A stretch of 64,000 nucleotides of DNA from Halofilum ochraceum (GTDB lineage: Bacteria; Pseudomonadota; Gammaproteobacteria; XJ16; Halofilaceae): contig NZ_LVEG02000017.1 of the NCBI RefSeq assembly GCF_001614315.2, positions 96,369 through 160,368 of the forward strand. Direction: 5' to 3'. Positions 1 to 8,978 of the stretch are shown piece after piece (position 1 is the stretch's first letter; each line of letters starts with the position of its first letter). A program made the translations under genes and the position numbers. The notes beneath the pieces were generated by a model. That model did not search any database, was not told where the DNA came from, and saw only the letters and a list, made by a program, of their open reading frames with translations.

Positions 1-495
1 GAAGGGGTTACCAACACCGTCTTCGACAGTCAGATCAATACCGTCCCGGTCGGTCTCGTCATGACCGTCACGCCGTATATCGGTTCCGATGACGAGGTCC
101 TGCTCAATACCCGACCGACCGTGTCGCGCATCCTCGGGTTCGTCGAGGACCCGAACCCCTCGCTCGCAGAGGCCGGTGTAACCAACCAGGTGCCCGAGAT
201 CCAGGTCCGCGAAATGGAGTCGCTGCTGCGCGTGAACTCCGGCCAGGTCGCCGTGATCGGGGGTCTGATGCAGGACAGCATCGACCAGAGCGAGCGCAGC
301 GTGCCCCTGGTCGGCAATCTGCCCCTGGTCGGTAACCTGTTCTCGTATCGCGACGACCGGGTCGAGAAGACCGAACTGATCATCTTCCTGCGCCCGACCG
401 TCGTCGATCAGGCGAATCTGGACGGCGATATGAAACGCTTCCGCCAGTACCTGCGGAGGCCAGAAATCGAGTCGGACTCCCCGGAGCAGCCGTGA
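1..495 (+). CDS. mshL: MSHA-type pilus secretin, C-terminal part (5' end outside the window)
   Basis: The open frame runs in from base 1 with no start and ends at the TGA at 493-495, leaving the last 164 residues of an outer-membrane secretin. The visible part is the secretin core: a V-T-P-x-I strand segment, the V-A-V-I-G-G-L stretch, then the V-P-L-V-G-N-L-F lip motif and a final E-L-I-I-F-L-R-P-T strand, all standard for the PilQ/GspD/MshL fold. Secretins form the gated ring through which the pilus leaves the cell. The MSHA branch is assigned from the following MshN-, MshE- and MshG-like genes, not from this fragment alone. The stop overlaps the next start (GTGA), so translation is probably coupled. 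Confidence 0.85.
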   Translation, partial: EGVTNTVFDSQINTVPVGLVMTVTPYIGSDDEVLLNTRPTVSRILGFVEDPNPSLAEAGVTNQVPEIQVREMESLLRVNSGQVAVIGGLMQDSIDQSERSVPLVGNLPLVGNLFSYRDDRVEKTELIIFLRPTVVDQANLDGDMKRFRQYLRRPEIESDSPEQP

Positions 496-1955
496 GCCTC
501 CTGCTCGATGCGCTGCGCCGCGCCGGTTCCGCACGCGGCAATGACATCGCCGAGCCGGTGAACCGGCGCCCGGCTACCGACGACAATGGCACCGCGCGTG
601 CCGGCGTGGACGAGTTCGATCTGGATCCCGATGCCGCGACCGCCCTGGAGGCGAGCGGCGAGACCGCCGGCGCTGGCCTCGAAGGGCCCGCCCGCGCCGA
701 GGCCGTCTTTCGCGGCGGCGCCCCGGGACGGCGGGTCATCCGTACCGCCGCCCTGTATACGCTGGTTGCGCTCATGCTGTTGGGCGGGCTGGTCGTGGGC
801 GGCTGGTACTACTATGAGTCGACCCGCAGCGCGGTTGATCAGGAGCTTGTGCGCTACACCCCGGACCCCGCGACCGCGCCGGTGACCGACCCGGTAGCCG
901 AGCGCGATGCCGACGCCGATCCGGCAACCGACGATGCGCTCACAACGGCAGCAGCCGACAGCGCCGCTACCGCCCCCGATGGCGCCGACTCCGATAGCGT
1001 CGGGGCGGATACCGGCGCCGCGGAGGGAGATGCCGCGGCCGCACAGGCCGCTGCCGCCGACGGCGGTGACGGCAATCCCGCGGACGCCGCCAACGGGACG
1101 CCGGAGCAGGGTAGCGCCGCGGCGAACGAAGGGGCGACCGCGGGCGACGCGGGTACGGCCGCGAGCAGCACTGCCAGTGCGGAAACGGATTCCGCCTCCG
1201 GATCCACCACCGCGCAGGCGAATGCCAGTGCGGGCGCAGCGGACGCCACGGCGCCGGAAAGCGATAACGCCAAGCCGGCCTCGAATCCATCCCGTGGCAC
1301 GAGCGCGTCGAGCGACGAGACGCGGACCGCCGCGGAGACGGGCGACGCGCCGATGGTGCGCAGCACCGGCAGCGCCGATGGCCGTTCCCCGCTCGGCCAG
1401 GCCCTGCAGGAAGGCTACCAGGCGCTGCGTGGCGGTGACCTCATGGCGGCGCGACGGCACTACCGCAAGGCGCTCGACCTCGCCCCGTCGAACCGGGACG
1501 CCCGCCTGGGCGCGGCCGCGGTGGCCCAGCGCCAGGGCAACGCCGCGGCCGCGATTGAACATTACCGCCGGGTATTGGCCGACCACCCGCGCGACCCGTA
1601 CGCGCGCTCCGGTCTCGCCAGCCTGCAGAGCACCGCCGATCCGCGCCAGCTCGAGAGTGAACTCAAAACGCTCCTGAAACAGGACCCGAACGCCCACGCG
1701 CTGCGCTACGCCCTGGGGAACCTGTATGCGCGCGAGGACCGCTGGTCGCAGGCGCAGTCGGCGTACTTCGAGGCGTTCCGCAGCGCCCCGCAGGAGGCGG
1801 ACTACGCGTTCAATCTCGCCGTGGCGCTGGATCAACTGGGTAAGCGGGAATCGGCCGTGGAGTACTATGACCGCGCCCTGGAACTGGCGGGTGACGGTTC
1901 CGCCTCTTTCCCGCTGGAATCCGCCCGCCGCCGCCTGGAAAGCCTCCGCCCATGA
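492..1955 (+). CDS. MshN-like membrane-anchored TPR pilus protein
   Basis: A 487-residue protein starting at a GTG that overlaps the secretin stop by four bases. It begins MSLLLDALRRA, a start shared by GspB/MshN-type proteins. A single membrane helix lies at about residues 84-106, followed by a long low-complexity linker rich in Ala, Asp, Ser and Thr (about 115-295), and then TPR helices to the end (about 300-487, with repeated Y-x-x-A-L pairs). The expected topology is a cytoplasmic N-terminus with a periplasmic linker and TPRs, which fits a scaffold between inner-membrane machinery and secretin. Position between MshL and MshE matches MshN; the usual MshM ATPase is missing between them. The function is inferred from context. 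Confidence 0.7.
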   Translation: MSLLLDALRRAGSARGNDIAEPVNRRPATDDNGTARAGVDEFDLDPDAATALEASGETAGAGLEGPARAEAVFRGGAPGRRVIRTAALYTLVALMLLGGLVVGGWYYYESTRSAVDQELVRYTPDPATAPVTDPVAERDADADPATDDALTTAAADSAATAPDGADSDSVGADTGAAEGDAAAAQAAAADGGDGNPADAANGTPEQGSAAANEGATAGDAGTAASSTASAETDSASGSTTAQANASAGAADATAPESDNAKPASNPSRGTSASSDETRTAAETGDAPMVRSTGSADGRSPLGQALQEGYQALRGGDLMAARRHYRKALDLAPSNRDARLGAAAVAQRQGNAAAAIEHYRRVLADHPRDPYARSGLASLQSTADPRQLESELKTLLKQDPNAHALRYALGNLYAREDRWSQAQSAYFEAFRSAPQEADYAFNLAVALDQLGKRESAVEYYDRALELAGDGSASFPLESARRRLESLRP

Positions 1956-3667
1956 CCGAGACCGAGCAACGGCAGGCCGCCCCGCCCCGGCGCCTCGGCG
2001 AACGCCTCGTCGAGGCGGGCATCGTCAGCGGCGACCAGCTGCGGATCGCGCTCACCGAACAGGACCGGGACGGTGAGCCGCTCGGCCGGATCCTGATCCG
2101 CCTCGGTTTCGTGACCGAGGCGGTCATGCGCGAACAGCTCGGCGAGGCCCTCGGGCAGGAGAGCATCGACCTCGCCCACGCGGTCCCGGACCGCGAGGCG
2201 CTCGCCCGCATCCCGAAGGAGCAGGCCAAACGCTTCGGGATCGTCCCCATCAGCTGGCGCGCTGATGAGGAAGCGCTCTATATCGCCATGGCCGATACGT
2301 TCAACCTGGTGACGCTCGACCGGGTCCGTGCGTACGTCGGCAGCGCGATCGAGATCCGCACGCTGCTGGCCGGCGAGGTCGAGATCGACGAGGCCATCGA
2401 TCGCTTCTACGGCTACGAACTGTCGGTCGACGGCATCCTGCACGAGATCGAGACCGGCGAGATCGATTACGCCAGCCTCAACGCCGAGTCGGGCGAATAC
2501 AGCCAGCCGCTGGTGCGCCTCGTCGATGCCATCCTCGCCGACGCTGTCAAACGTGACGCCTCGGATATCCACTTCGAGCCCGAGGAAGGCTTCGTCCGCA
2601 TCCGCTACCGCATCGACGGTGTGCTGCGCCAGATCCGCAGCCTGCATGCGCACTTCTGGTCGCCGATCGCTGTGCGGCTCAAAGTGATGTCGGACATGAA
2701 TATCGCCGAGACGCGTGCGCCGCAGGACGGGCGCATCTCGCTGTCGATCGGTGGGCACGTAATCGACTTCCGCGTCTCAGCGGTGCGCACGACCCATGGC
2801 GAGAACATCGTCCTGCGCGTGCTCGATCGGCACAAGGGCATCCGGCCGCTGCCGTCGCTCGGCTTCGATGAAGAAACGATGGACACCCTCAACCTGATGA
2901 TGTCGCGCCCCGAGGGCATCATCCTGGTCACGGGCCCGACCGGCAGCGGCAAGACGACCACGCTGTATTCGATGCTTTCCCACCTGAACCAGGAAAGCGT
3001 GAATATCGTCACGCTGGAGGATCCGGTCGAGTATCCAATGCCGCTGGTGCGCCAGAGCGCCGTCAACGAGGCCGCGAAGCTGGACTTCGCCAATGGCATC
3101 CGCAGCCTCATGCGCCAGGACCCGGACATCATGCTGGTCGGCGAGATCCGCGACGAGCCGACCGCGAGCATGGCCTTCCGCGCCGCCATGACAGGCCATC
3201 AGGTCTACTCCACGCTGCATACCAACTCCGCGCTCGGCGCGATCCCGCGCCTGCTCGATATCGGCATCCTGCCGGACGTCATCGCCGGCAACATGATCGG
3301 TGTCATGGGCCAGCGTCTGGTCCGCCGGCTCTGCGAGCACTGCAGGGCGCCCTATTCTCCGGACGCCGCGGAGCGCCGCCTGCTGGCCCTGGAGGCGCAC
3401 GGCGATCACACGCTGTATCGCCCCGTGGGCTGCAGCCGGTGCGATGGCCGTGGCTATCGCGGGCGTTTTGCCCTGCTCGAGGTCCTGCGCATGGATGCGG
3501 ATCTCGACGACCTGATCGCCCGCCGCTCGACGCTCAAGGAGCTCTCCGCCGCCGCCTACGACAAGGGCTTCCAGACGCTCGCGGCGGACGGCGCCCGCCG
3601 CGCACTCGAGGGCACGACTTCGCTGGAAGAGGTCGCCCGCGTCGTCGATCTGACGAGTCGGGTGTAG
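1952..3667 (+). CDS. mshE: MSHA pilus assembly ATPase (GspE/PilB family)
   Basis: A 571-residue cytoplasmic hexameric ATPase that powers pilus extension. The first 150 or so residues are the GspE/MshE N-terminal domain, which in characterised MshE binds c-di-GMP. The motor core follows, with Walker A GPTGSGKTT at residues 328-336, an Asp box, the Walker B segment L-V-G-E-I-R-D, and the His box in T-G-H-Q-V-Y-S-T-L-H-T-N. A tetracysteine zinc site (C-x2-C then C-x2-C) sits in the C-terminal part, as in GspE. The ATG overlaps the preceding stop (ATGA). Three c-di-GMP turnover proteins elsewhere in the window make control through this N-domain plausible, but that is inference. Confidence 0.92.
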   Translation: MTETEQRQAAPPRRLGERLVEAGIVSGDQLRIALTEQDRDGEPLGRILIRLGFVTEAVMREQLGEALGQESIDLAHAVPDREALARIPKEQAKRFGIVPISWRADEEALYIAMADTFNLVTLDRVRAYVGSAIEIRTLLAGEVEIDEAIDRFYGYELSVDGILHEIETGEIDYASLNAESGEYSQPLVRLVDAILADAVKRDASDIHFEPEEGFVRIRYRIDGVLRQIRSLHAHFWSPIAVRLKVMSDMNIAETRAPQDGRISLSIGGHVIDFRVSAVRTTHGENIVLRVLDRHKGIRPLPSLGFDEETMDTLNLMMSRPEGIILVTGPTGSGKTTTLYSMLSHLNQESVNIVTLEDPVEYPMPLVRQSAVNEAAKLDFANGIRSLMRQDPDIMLVGEIRDEPTASMAFRAAMTGHQVYSTLHTNSALGAIPRLLDIGILPDVIAGNMIGVMGQRLVRRLCEHCRAPYSPDAAERRLLALEAHGDHTLYRPVGCSRCDGRGYRGRFALLEVLRMDADLDDLIARRSTLKELSAAAYDKGFQTLAADGARRALEGTTSLEEVARVVDLTSRV

Positions 3668-3749
3668 TGTATGGACGTGCAATCCATCATTGCGGACGTT
3701 GCGGTTCGCACCGAAGGCGCCGGTCTGATCGGCCGGGCGGCTGAACACC

Positions 3750-3929
3750 GTAGGTCGGACTTCAGCCCGACACCCCGGTGTCGGGCTGCCCAGCGTGCCC
3801 TTTTTGCCGAAGCGCGGCGTTCTGCGGGGTTCACGGGCCGGCGGCAAAATCCGTTCGATCGGGGTGGGCACCGGCAATGGACCCGTAGTGCACGCCGACA
3901 CGCTGGTGTCGGGCTGAAGCCCGACCTAC
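3750..3929. repeat. Pair of GTAG-footed palindromes (TCGGGCT family)
   Basis: The 285-base gap between mshE and mshG holds GTAGGTCGGACTTCAGCCCG at its left end and the facing copy, ending GCCCGACCTAC, at its right end, with further TGTCGGGCT pieces inside. Each half folds into a hairpin next to a GTAG tetranucleotide, as REP sequences do. The same family recurs near 30.65, 36.96 and 55.71 kb. It interrupts an otherwise overlapping pilus operon. No credible gene is present here. Confidence 0.8.
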
Positions 3930-3952
3930 AGCCATTGCTGGCGTCCTGAACC

Positions 3953-5158
3953 ATGGACACCTACAAATACAAAGCCATGGACCAGCAGGGGCGCCGGGTC
4001 ACCGGCACCCTCGATGCGGCGAACCTCACCGATCTGGAGATGCGCCTCGGGCGCATGGGGCTCGATCTCATCGACTCGCGCGAGGTGCGCCGGGTCACCC
4101 TGTTCCAGCGCTTCCGCCGCACGCCACGCGCCGAACTCATCAACTTCTCGTTCCATCTCGAGCAGCTGCTCAATGCCGGCGTGCCCATGGTGGATGCCCT
4201 GTCGGATCTGGGCTCGACCATCGACGACCCGGGCTTCCGCGATGTGGTCGCGGAACTGGTCGAGGCGATCGAGGGCGGCAAGACCTTCTCCGGCGCCCTC
4301 GCCGATTTCGAGCACGTGTTCGGCAGCGTCTACATCTCCATGATCCGCGTGGGCGAGGAGAGTGGCAGTCTGCCGCGGGTGCTGCAGGATCTCGGCGAGA
4401 TGCTCCGCTGGCAGGACGAGATCGTCGCCTACGTGCGCCGGGTGATGGTCTATCCGCTGATCGTGCTCGCCGTGGTCGGCGCGGCGGTCGGTTTCCTGAT
4501 GGTGTACCTCGTGCCGAAGCTGACCTCCTTCCTGCAGTCGGTGGGCAGTGAACTGCCGGCGCACACGCGCGCGCTGATCGCCGTATCCGACTTCTTCGTC
4601 GCCTGGTGGTATGTGCTGCTGCTGGTGGCGCTCGTCACGCCGGCCGTGATCCGGTATCTGTCGCGCAACAGCCCGCGTTTCCGGTTTGCCTGGGATGGCT
4701 TCAAACTGCGGGTATGGCTGTTCGGCGACCTGATGTACAAGATCCGCCTGGCGCGCTTCTCGAACTACTTCGCGCTGATGTATGGCGCGGGTATCACGGT
4801 GCTAGACGCCCTGCGCCTGTCGCGCGCCCTGATGGACAATGCCGTGCTCGAAGAAGCCGTCGACCGGGTGCATCGCCACATCGGCGAAGGTCAGACGCTC
4901 GGCGAGGCGTTCGCCCGCACCGGCCTGTTCCCGCCGTTCGTGGTGCGCATGATGCGCGTGGGCGAGAGCACCGGCGCGCTCGACGAAGCGCTGCGCAACG
5001 TGAGCTACTTCTACGCCCGCGAGGTGCGCGAGGCGGTCGAGCGCCTGGAACCGGCGATCCAGCCGGTGCTGACCGTGTTCCTCGGCGGCCTGGTGGGCTG
5101 GATCATGTTCTCCGTGCTCGGGCCGATCTACGACACGATCGCGACGCTGGATTACTGA
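3953..5158 (+). CDS. mshG: Pilus inner-membrane platform protein (GspF/PilC family)
   Basis: A 401-residue polytopic protein that couples the MshE motor to pilin insertion. It begins with the family's short basic, aromatic start (M-D-T-Y-K-Y-K-A-M-D) and has two T2SSF domains (about 65-190 and 270-395), each with the G-x-x-L-x-x-A-L pattern. Membrane helices lie at about 165-190, 213-236 and 372-395. It ends one base before the next GTG start. Length and topology match MshG/GspF. Confidence 0.9.
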   Translation: MDTYKYKAMDQQGRRVTGTLDAANLTDLEMRLGRMGLDLIDSREVRRVTLFQRFRRTPRAELINFSFHLEQLLNAGVPMVDALSDLGSTIDDPGFRDVVAELVEAIEGGKTFSGALADFEHVFGSVYISMIRVGEESGSLPRVLQDLGEMLRWQDEIVAYVRRVMVYPLIVLAVVGAAVGFLMVYLVPKLTSFLQSVGSELPAHTRALIAVSDFFVAWWYVLLLVALVTPAVIRYLSRNSPRFRFAWDGFKLRVWLFGDLMYKIRLARFSNYFALMYGAGITVLDALRLSRALMDNAVLEEAVDRVHRHIGEGQTLGEAFARTGLFPPFVVRMMRVGESTGALDEALRNVSYFYAREVREAVERLEPAIQPVLTVFLGGLVGWIMFSVLGPIYDTIATLDY

Positions 5159-5159
5159 C

Positions 5160-6734
5160 GTGAAACGCCTGCTCTTCTTCCCCGGCCATCGCATCCTCGC
5201 CTACGAGTGGCGGGCCGGCGCGTTCCGGCGCATCGAGGCGTTCGAGCCCGACGAGGAGGGGCGTGAGCAGTTCCGGCAGTGGCTGCGCGAGGCGCCGCGC
5301 ACGCCGCTGCAGATGCTGATCGACGTGATCGAGGAGGAGTTCCACATCGATCACGTGCCGCATGTGATCGGCCGTGAGCGCGCGCACCTGTACAAACGCA
5401 CGGCCCGCAAGCACTTCCGCAACAGCGATTACACGTATATCACCTGCCAGGGCCGCGAGCGCCAGGGGCGGCGCGATGACCGCGTGCTGGTGGCGGGGCT
5501 GACCAACCCCGAACTGCTCCGCGTCTGGCTCGATATCCTCGCCGAGGCCCAGGTCCCGCTGAAGGGGATCCATTCGCTGCCGCTGGTCGGCGAATACCTG
5601 CTGCCGCACCTCGGTGCCGCGCGCTCCGAACGCGTGCTTGTCGTCAGTCAGCAGGTACCGAGTACGCTTCGCCAGTCGTATTACGAGAACGGCCGCCTGC
5701 GTTTCTCGCGCCTGGTCCCGGGTCGCTATGACGGCGTCGCCGAGTACGCCGATTTTGTCCACGACGAACTCCATCAGACGCTGCATTTCCTCGAGAACCA
5801 GCGCTTTCGCGGACACGGCCGGCCAGTGGATACCTACGTCCTCGCCGACAGCGACGCACACGCCGCGCTGCGTGAACGCCTCGCCAGCAGCGCCGTCGTC
5901 AATTGCCACCTCGTCTCGCTAACCGATCTGGCGGCCAGCGTCGGTGACCGCGACGAGGTCTCCGGACCGTATGCCGATACGATCTTCGCCCAGCTCCTGT
6001 TGAGCCGCCGTCGCCCGGCCAACCATTACGGGCTCGCGCGGTTGCGGCATTTCTTCTTCGTGCAGCGCGCCCGCGTCGGCCTGTGGGCTCTCGCCGCGGG
6101 TGCCGTCCTCGCCGCGGTGGCGGTGGCCGGTGGCGCATGGGTGCGCGGTCAAGCGTACGAGAGCGGGATCGTTCAGGCCCAGGCGCGAGAAGCCAGGTTC
6201 GAGCAGTTGTACGAAGAGCGCCTGAGCCAGCTCGACGAGTTCGATTACCGCGCCGTCGACGTCAAGACCGCGGTCGACCTGATGACCGAAGTGGACACGG
6301 GGGCGCGTCAGACACCAAAGCCCCTGATGGACACACTCGGAGACATCCTTGCCGAGCATCCGGCGCTTACGCTCGAACGCCTGCAATGGACCCGTGCTGA
6401 TGGGATCGCCGAAGAGGGCGGACGTAGCAGCGGGCTGAACACCAGCGCCAACGGAGTCGCGGGGATGGGGCCGGTCGTTGAGATCGGCGGCCACGTATCC
6501 GGTTTCGACGGTGACTACCGCCGTGCGATCAGCCGTTTCGAGGGCTTCGTGCAGACACTACGCAATGCCGACCTCGGCACGGTCGCGGTCGCCCGCGCCC
6601 CGTTCGATCTCGCCCCTGGCAGCGGTGTGAGTGGCGACAGCGGCACGACCGCGAGCAAGCAGACGAACCAGAGCGGCGAATTCGCGCTGGAATTGCGGCT
6701 CACGGCGGATGACGGGGAGCCGGCCGATGGCTGA
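5160..6734 (+). CDS. MshI-like bitopic alignment protein (PilM-PilN/GspL-like)
   Basis: A 524-residue protein starting at GTG one base after mshG. The first 300 residues look like a cytoplasmic PilM/GspL-type actin-like domain, for example the L-P-L-V-G-E-Y-L-L stretch near residue 145. One membrane helix follows at about 305-328, then a coiled-coil/ferredoxin-like periplasmic region. This is the layout of GspL, or of PilM and PilN joined in one chain, and MshI has the same position relative to MshJ. It probably connects the cytoplasmic motor to the periplasmic alignment complex. Sequence identity to named families is low by eye, so the assignment leans on architecture and neighbours. Confidence 0.65.
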   Translation: MKRLLFFPGHRILAYEWRAGAFRRIEAFEPDEEGREQFRQWLREAPRTPLQMLIDVIEEEFHIDHVPHVIGRERAHLYKRTARKHFRNSDYTYITCQGRERQGRRDDRVLVAGLTNPELLRVWLDILAEAQVPLKGIHSLPLVGEYLLPHLGAARSERVLVVSQQVPSTLRQSYYENGRLRFSRLVPGRYDGVAEYADFVHDELHQTLHFLENQRFRGHGRPVDTYVLADSDAHAALRERLASSAVVNCHLVSLTDLAASVGDRDEVSGPYADTIFAQLLLSRRRPANHYGLARLRHFFFVQRARVGLWALAAGAVLAAVAVAGGAWVRGQAYESGIVQAQAREARFEQLYEERLSQLDEFDYRAVDVKTAVDLMTEVDTGARQTPKPLMDTLGDILAEHPALTLERLQWTRADGIAEEGGRSSGLNTSANGVAGMGPVVEIGGHVSGFDGDYRRAISRFEGFVQTLRNADLGTVAVARAPFDLAPGSGVSGDSGTTASKQTNQSGEFALELRLTADDGEPADG

Positions 6735-7329
6735 TCCGACCGTGCGCAATCTTGCCGGATCACTGATCGCCGCCGCTGCGGGCCTGGCGGTGCTGGCCGC
6801 CACCGTCTGGCTCGCCTCGGACTGGCTGGCCGAACGCGAGCGCGCGTTCAACCGCGCCCGCGGCGATCTCGCCCGGGCGGCCAATCAATACCGGAACGCG
6901 AGCGACAACCAGGCCGTCTACCGGCAATACGCGGACCGGTTCCGCGACATGTCCGAGCGCGGCTGGATCGGCGAAGAGGGCCGCCTTACGTGGATCGAGG
7001 CGCTGCAGTCCATCAACGCCGATCTGAAACTCCCCACCCTGCGCTACGAGATTGGCCAGCGCACTGGCGTGGCGCATGATCGAGCCAGCGGCTCCAGCCG
7101 TCTGCACCTGTACCGCACGCCCATGCGCCTAGAGATCGGCGCGCTGCATGAATACGACGTCGTCGAACTGCTGGAGCGCCTCGATCAGCGCGGCGACGGC
7201 CTCCTGTCGCTGTCCGGCTGTACAATGACCCGCAACGGCAACCTGCGCTTCGACGCGCGCAGCGCGAACGTCAACGCCGCCTGCGAACTCAACTGGTATA
7301 CGCTGCGCCTGGACACCGATGAGGAATAG
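6727..7329 (+). CDS. PilO/MshJ-like inner-membrane protein
   Basis: A 200-residue protein with one N-terminal membrane helix (about 12-34) followed by a coiled-coil segment and a small periplasmic domain, the shape of PilO, GspM and MshJ. The ATG at 6727 overlaps the preceding gene by eight bases; longer in-frame extensions run through the upstream gene and are unlikely. It should pair with the preceding MshI-like protein in the alignment subcomplex. Confidence 0.6.
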   Translation: MADPTVRNLAGSLIAAAAGLAVLAATVWLASDWLAERERAFNRARGDLARAANQYRNASDNQAVYRQYADRFRDMSERGWIGEEGRLTWIEALQSINADLKLPTLRYEIGQRTGVAHDRASGSSRLHLYRTPMRLEIGALHEYDVVELLERLDQRGDGLLSLSGCTMTRNGNLRFDARSANVNAACELNWYTLRLDTDEE

Positions 7330-7837
7330 CCGCGTGGACAACCCGTATCGCCGGGACCAGCCTGGGCGCGGAGACCGCACCATTCGCGGCTGCGGGTACC
7401 GGCCATCGAGCGTGCTACCGAGCCTGGCCGCGGCCGTCCTCCTGCTCGCGGCCATCCCGGTATCCGCGGCCGGCCCCAGCCTGTTCACCACCCCCGAGCA
7501 GCGCGAACGCCTCGACCGCATACGCGCCGAAGCGACCGCGGAAGAACTCGCACGCGAGCCCGAACCCGAGCCGGAACCAGCGGCCACCGCAGCCCCGAAA
7601 CCCCCGCCGCGCGTGCACCTGCGCGGTTTCGTACGCCGCAGCAAGGGCCCATCCGCGGTCTGGGTCAACAGCGGCAATACACTCCAGGGCACCGCAGTCG
7701 GCGAAGGCCTCGCCGCCGGCCGCGTCGAAGGCGCCACCGTCGTGGTCACTCTGCCGGACGGCAAACAGGTGCGCCTGAAACCCGGTCAGACCTGGGATCC
7801 CGAGAGTGGGGAAGTCGTCGATGTCCAGGGTGATTGA
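7319..7837 (+). CDS. Small periplasmic pilus protein (PilP/MshK-like)
   Basis: A 172-residue protein with a basic N-terminus, a hydrophobic segment ending in a likely signal-peptidase site (about residues 33-50), a Glu/Pro-rich linker and a C-terminal beta domain ending in V-T-L-P-D-G-K-Q-V-R-L-K-P-G-Q, which resembles PilP/MshK. The start overlaps the preceding stop. A GTG at 7334 is an alternative start. It would bridge the PilN/O-like proteins and the secretin. Confidence 0.55.
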   Translation: MRNSRVDNPYRRDQPGRGDRTIRGCGYRPSSVLPSLAAAVLLLAAIPVSAAGPSLFTTPEQRERLDRIRAEATAEELAREPEPEPEPAATAAPKPPPRVHLRGFVRRSKGPSAVWVNSGNTLQGTAVGEGLAAGRVEGATVVVTLPDGKQVRLKPGQTWDPESGEVVDVQGD

Positions 7838-8978
7838 AACGCAACCGGAGTGGCGACACCAGAGTGGTTTTGCGCTGCTCTTGACGCTTCTGGTTCTGGT
7901 GGTCGGGGCGGCGACGTTGTTTGTAAGCGCTCGCTCACCTACGGCCCACACCGACCCGCACGATCCGGGGGTATCTAGAAGTCTTGCCGATGCGCGTAAC
8001 GCCGTGTTGGCCTATGCACAGTTTGGTGGCGCCAACAACAAGCCTGGAGCATTGCCGTGTCCGGATACGCGGGAGAAATCCGATCCTCAGGCCGGGCAAG
8101 TTGGGAATCATTGTAAGGGGAATCCGGATCCGGTGTACCTTGGTCGTTTGCCGTGGCGCACGATCGATATTTCTGGTTTGAATGCCGACAGTGCGTCGAA
8201 CATTTGGTACGCCATAGATGGCGATTTCGCGAACGATCCGCTGATCCCACCAGCATCGCGAATCAATCCCGACACAACTGGAGATCTTTCCATTAGTGGA
8301 ACGTCCTACGCAGCTGTTCTGATTCTTGCCGGTGACCCGATTGAAGGTCAGTCTGAACTTGCAAAGCGCCCCAACACTGATCCGCGGGCCTATCTCGAAG
8401 ACGAGAATGCTGAAGCTGAAACAGTCGATGAAGCGATTTCGTTCGTTGATTGCGTGGATATCGAGGATTGCAATGATCGAGTCATTGGGCTCACTGCCGA
8501 CACGTTGCTTGCGCGGGTTCCCTCGCATGTCATCGAAGATGTTTCCGCAACGTTGGCCGATTTCTACGCAGAGCACGGGTACTTTCCTACTGCCGCGGAA
8601 CTGGGAGGCAATGACACCTGCAAGGACGGCACCTACCGCGGTCGTATACCAGTTGGCGGTCCTGAGGACGCGGGCGATGATCGTTCACCGCATTTCGTCT
8701 GCGATGACAACGGGATTCTGCCCGACTGGATTGATGCGAACGGGTGGAACGATTACATCTACTACGCGGTTGCGGAGGCCTGTGCCGGTGAAGGCTCGGC
8801 ATGCTCCGATGCAGGCTCTGGCGAGCTGTTAACGCTGGATGGTCTCACCGGTCAAGCCGTGATTTTCGGTGTCCCCCCTGAAATCGACGCCTACAGCGCT
8901 GACTATCCGCCTGGGGACGATGTGTTCGAAACTCCCACGAGTGAGAAATATGGGTGGATGCGCTCGATCTCGCCGTAG
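7821..8978 (+). CDS. Large pseudopilin-like protein lacking the Glu5 residue
   Basis: A 385-residue protein with a pilin-like N-terminal helix (H-Q-S-G-F-A-L-L-L-T-L-L-V-L-V) preceded by a polar leader. The Gly-Phe of a prepilin cleavage site is present, but the position-5 glutamate is replaced by Leu, as also happens in GspK. The body carries L-P-C-P-D and then G-R-L-P-W-R, the same pair found in the next gene (L-P-C-P, A-L-P-W-R), so the two look paralogous. Base composition is visibly less GC-rich than in the flanking genes. I chose ATG 7821, which overlaps the previous gene by 17 bases. A role as a tip or priming minor pilin is inferred. Confidence 0.6.
   Translation: MSRVIETQPEWRHQSGFALLLTLLVLVVGAATLFVSARSPTAHTDPHDPGVSRSLADARNAVLAYAQFGGANNKPGALPCPDTREKSDPQAGQVGNHCKGNPDPVYLGRLPWRTIDISGLNADSASNIWYAIDGDFANDPLIPPASRINPDTTGDLSISGTSYAAVLILAGDPIEGQSELAKRPNTDPRAYLEDENAEAETVDEAISFVDCVDIEDCNDRVIGLTADTLLARVPSHVIEDVSATLADFYAEHGYFPTAAELGGNDTCKDGTYRGRIPVGGPEDAGDDRSPHFVCDDNGILPDWIDANGWNDYIYYAVAEACAGEGSACSDAGSGELLTLDGLTGQAVIFGVPPEIDAYSADYPPGDDVFETPTSEKYGWMRSISP

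Noticed and set aside
295..345. Duplication in the secretin (V-P-L-V-G-N-L-P-L-V-G-N-L-F)
   Set aside because: The secretin lip normally contains two such half-repeats (VPxLGDIPxLGxLF), so this is family-typical.
3671..3949. 92-residue frame between mshE and mshG
   Set aside because: Made largely of the REP pair, with no ribosome site or motif.
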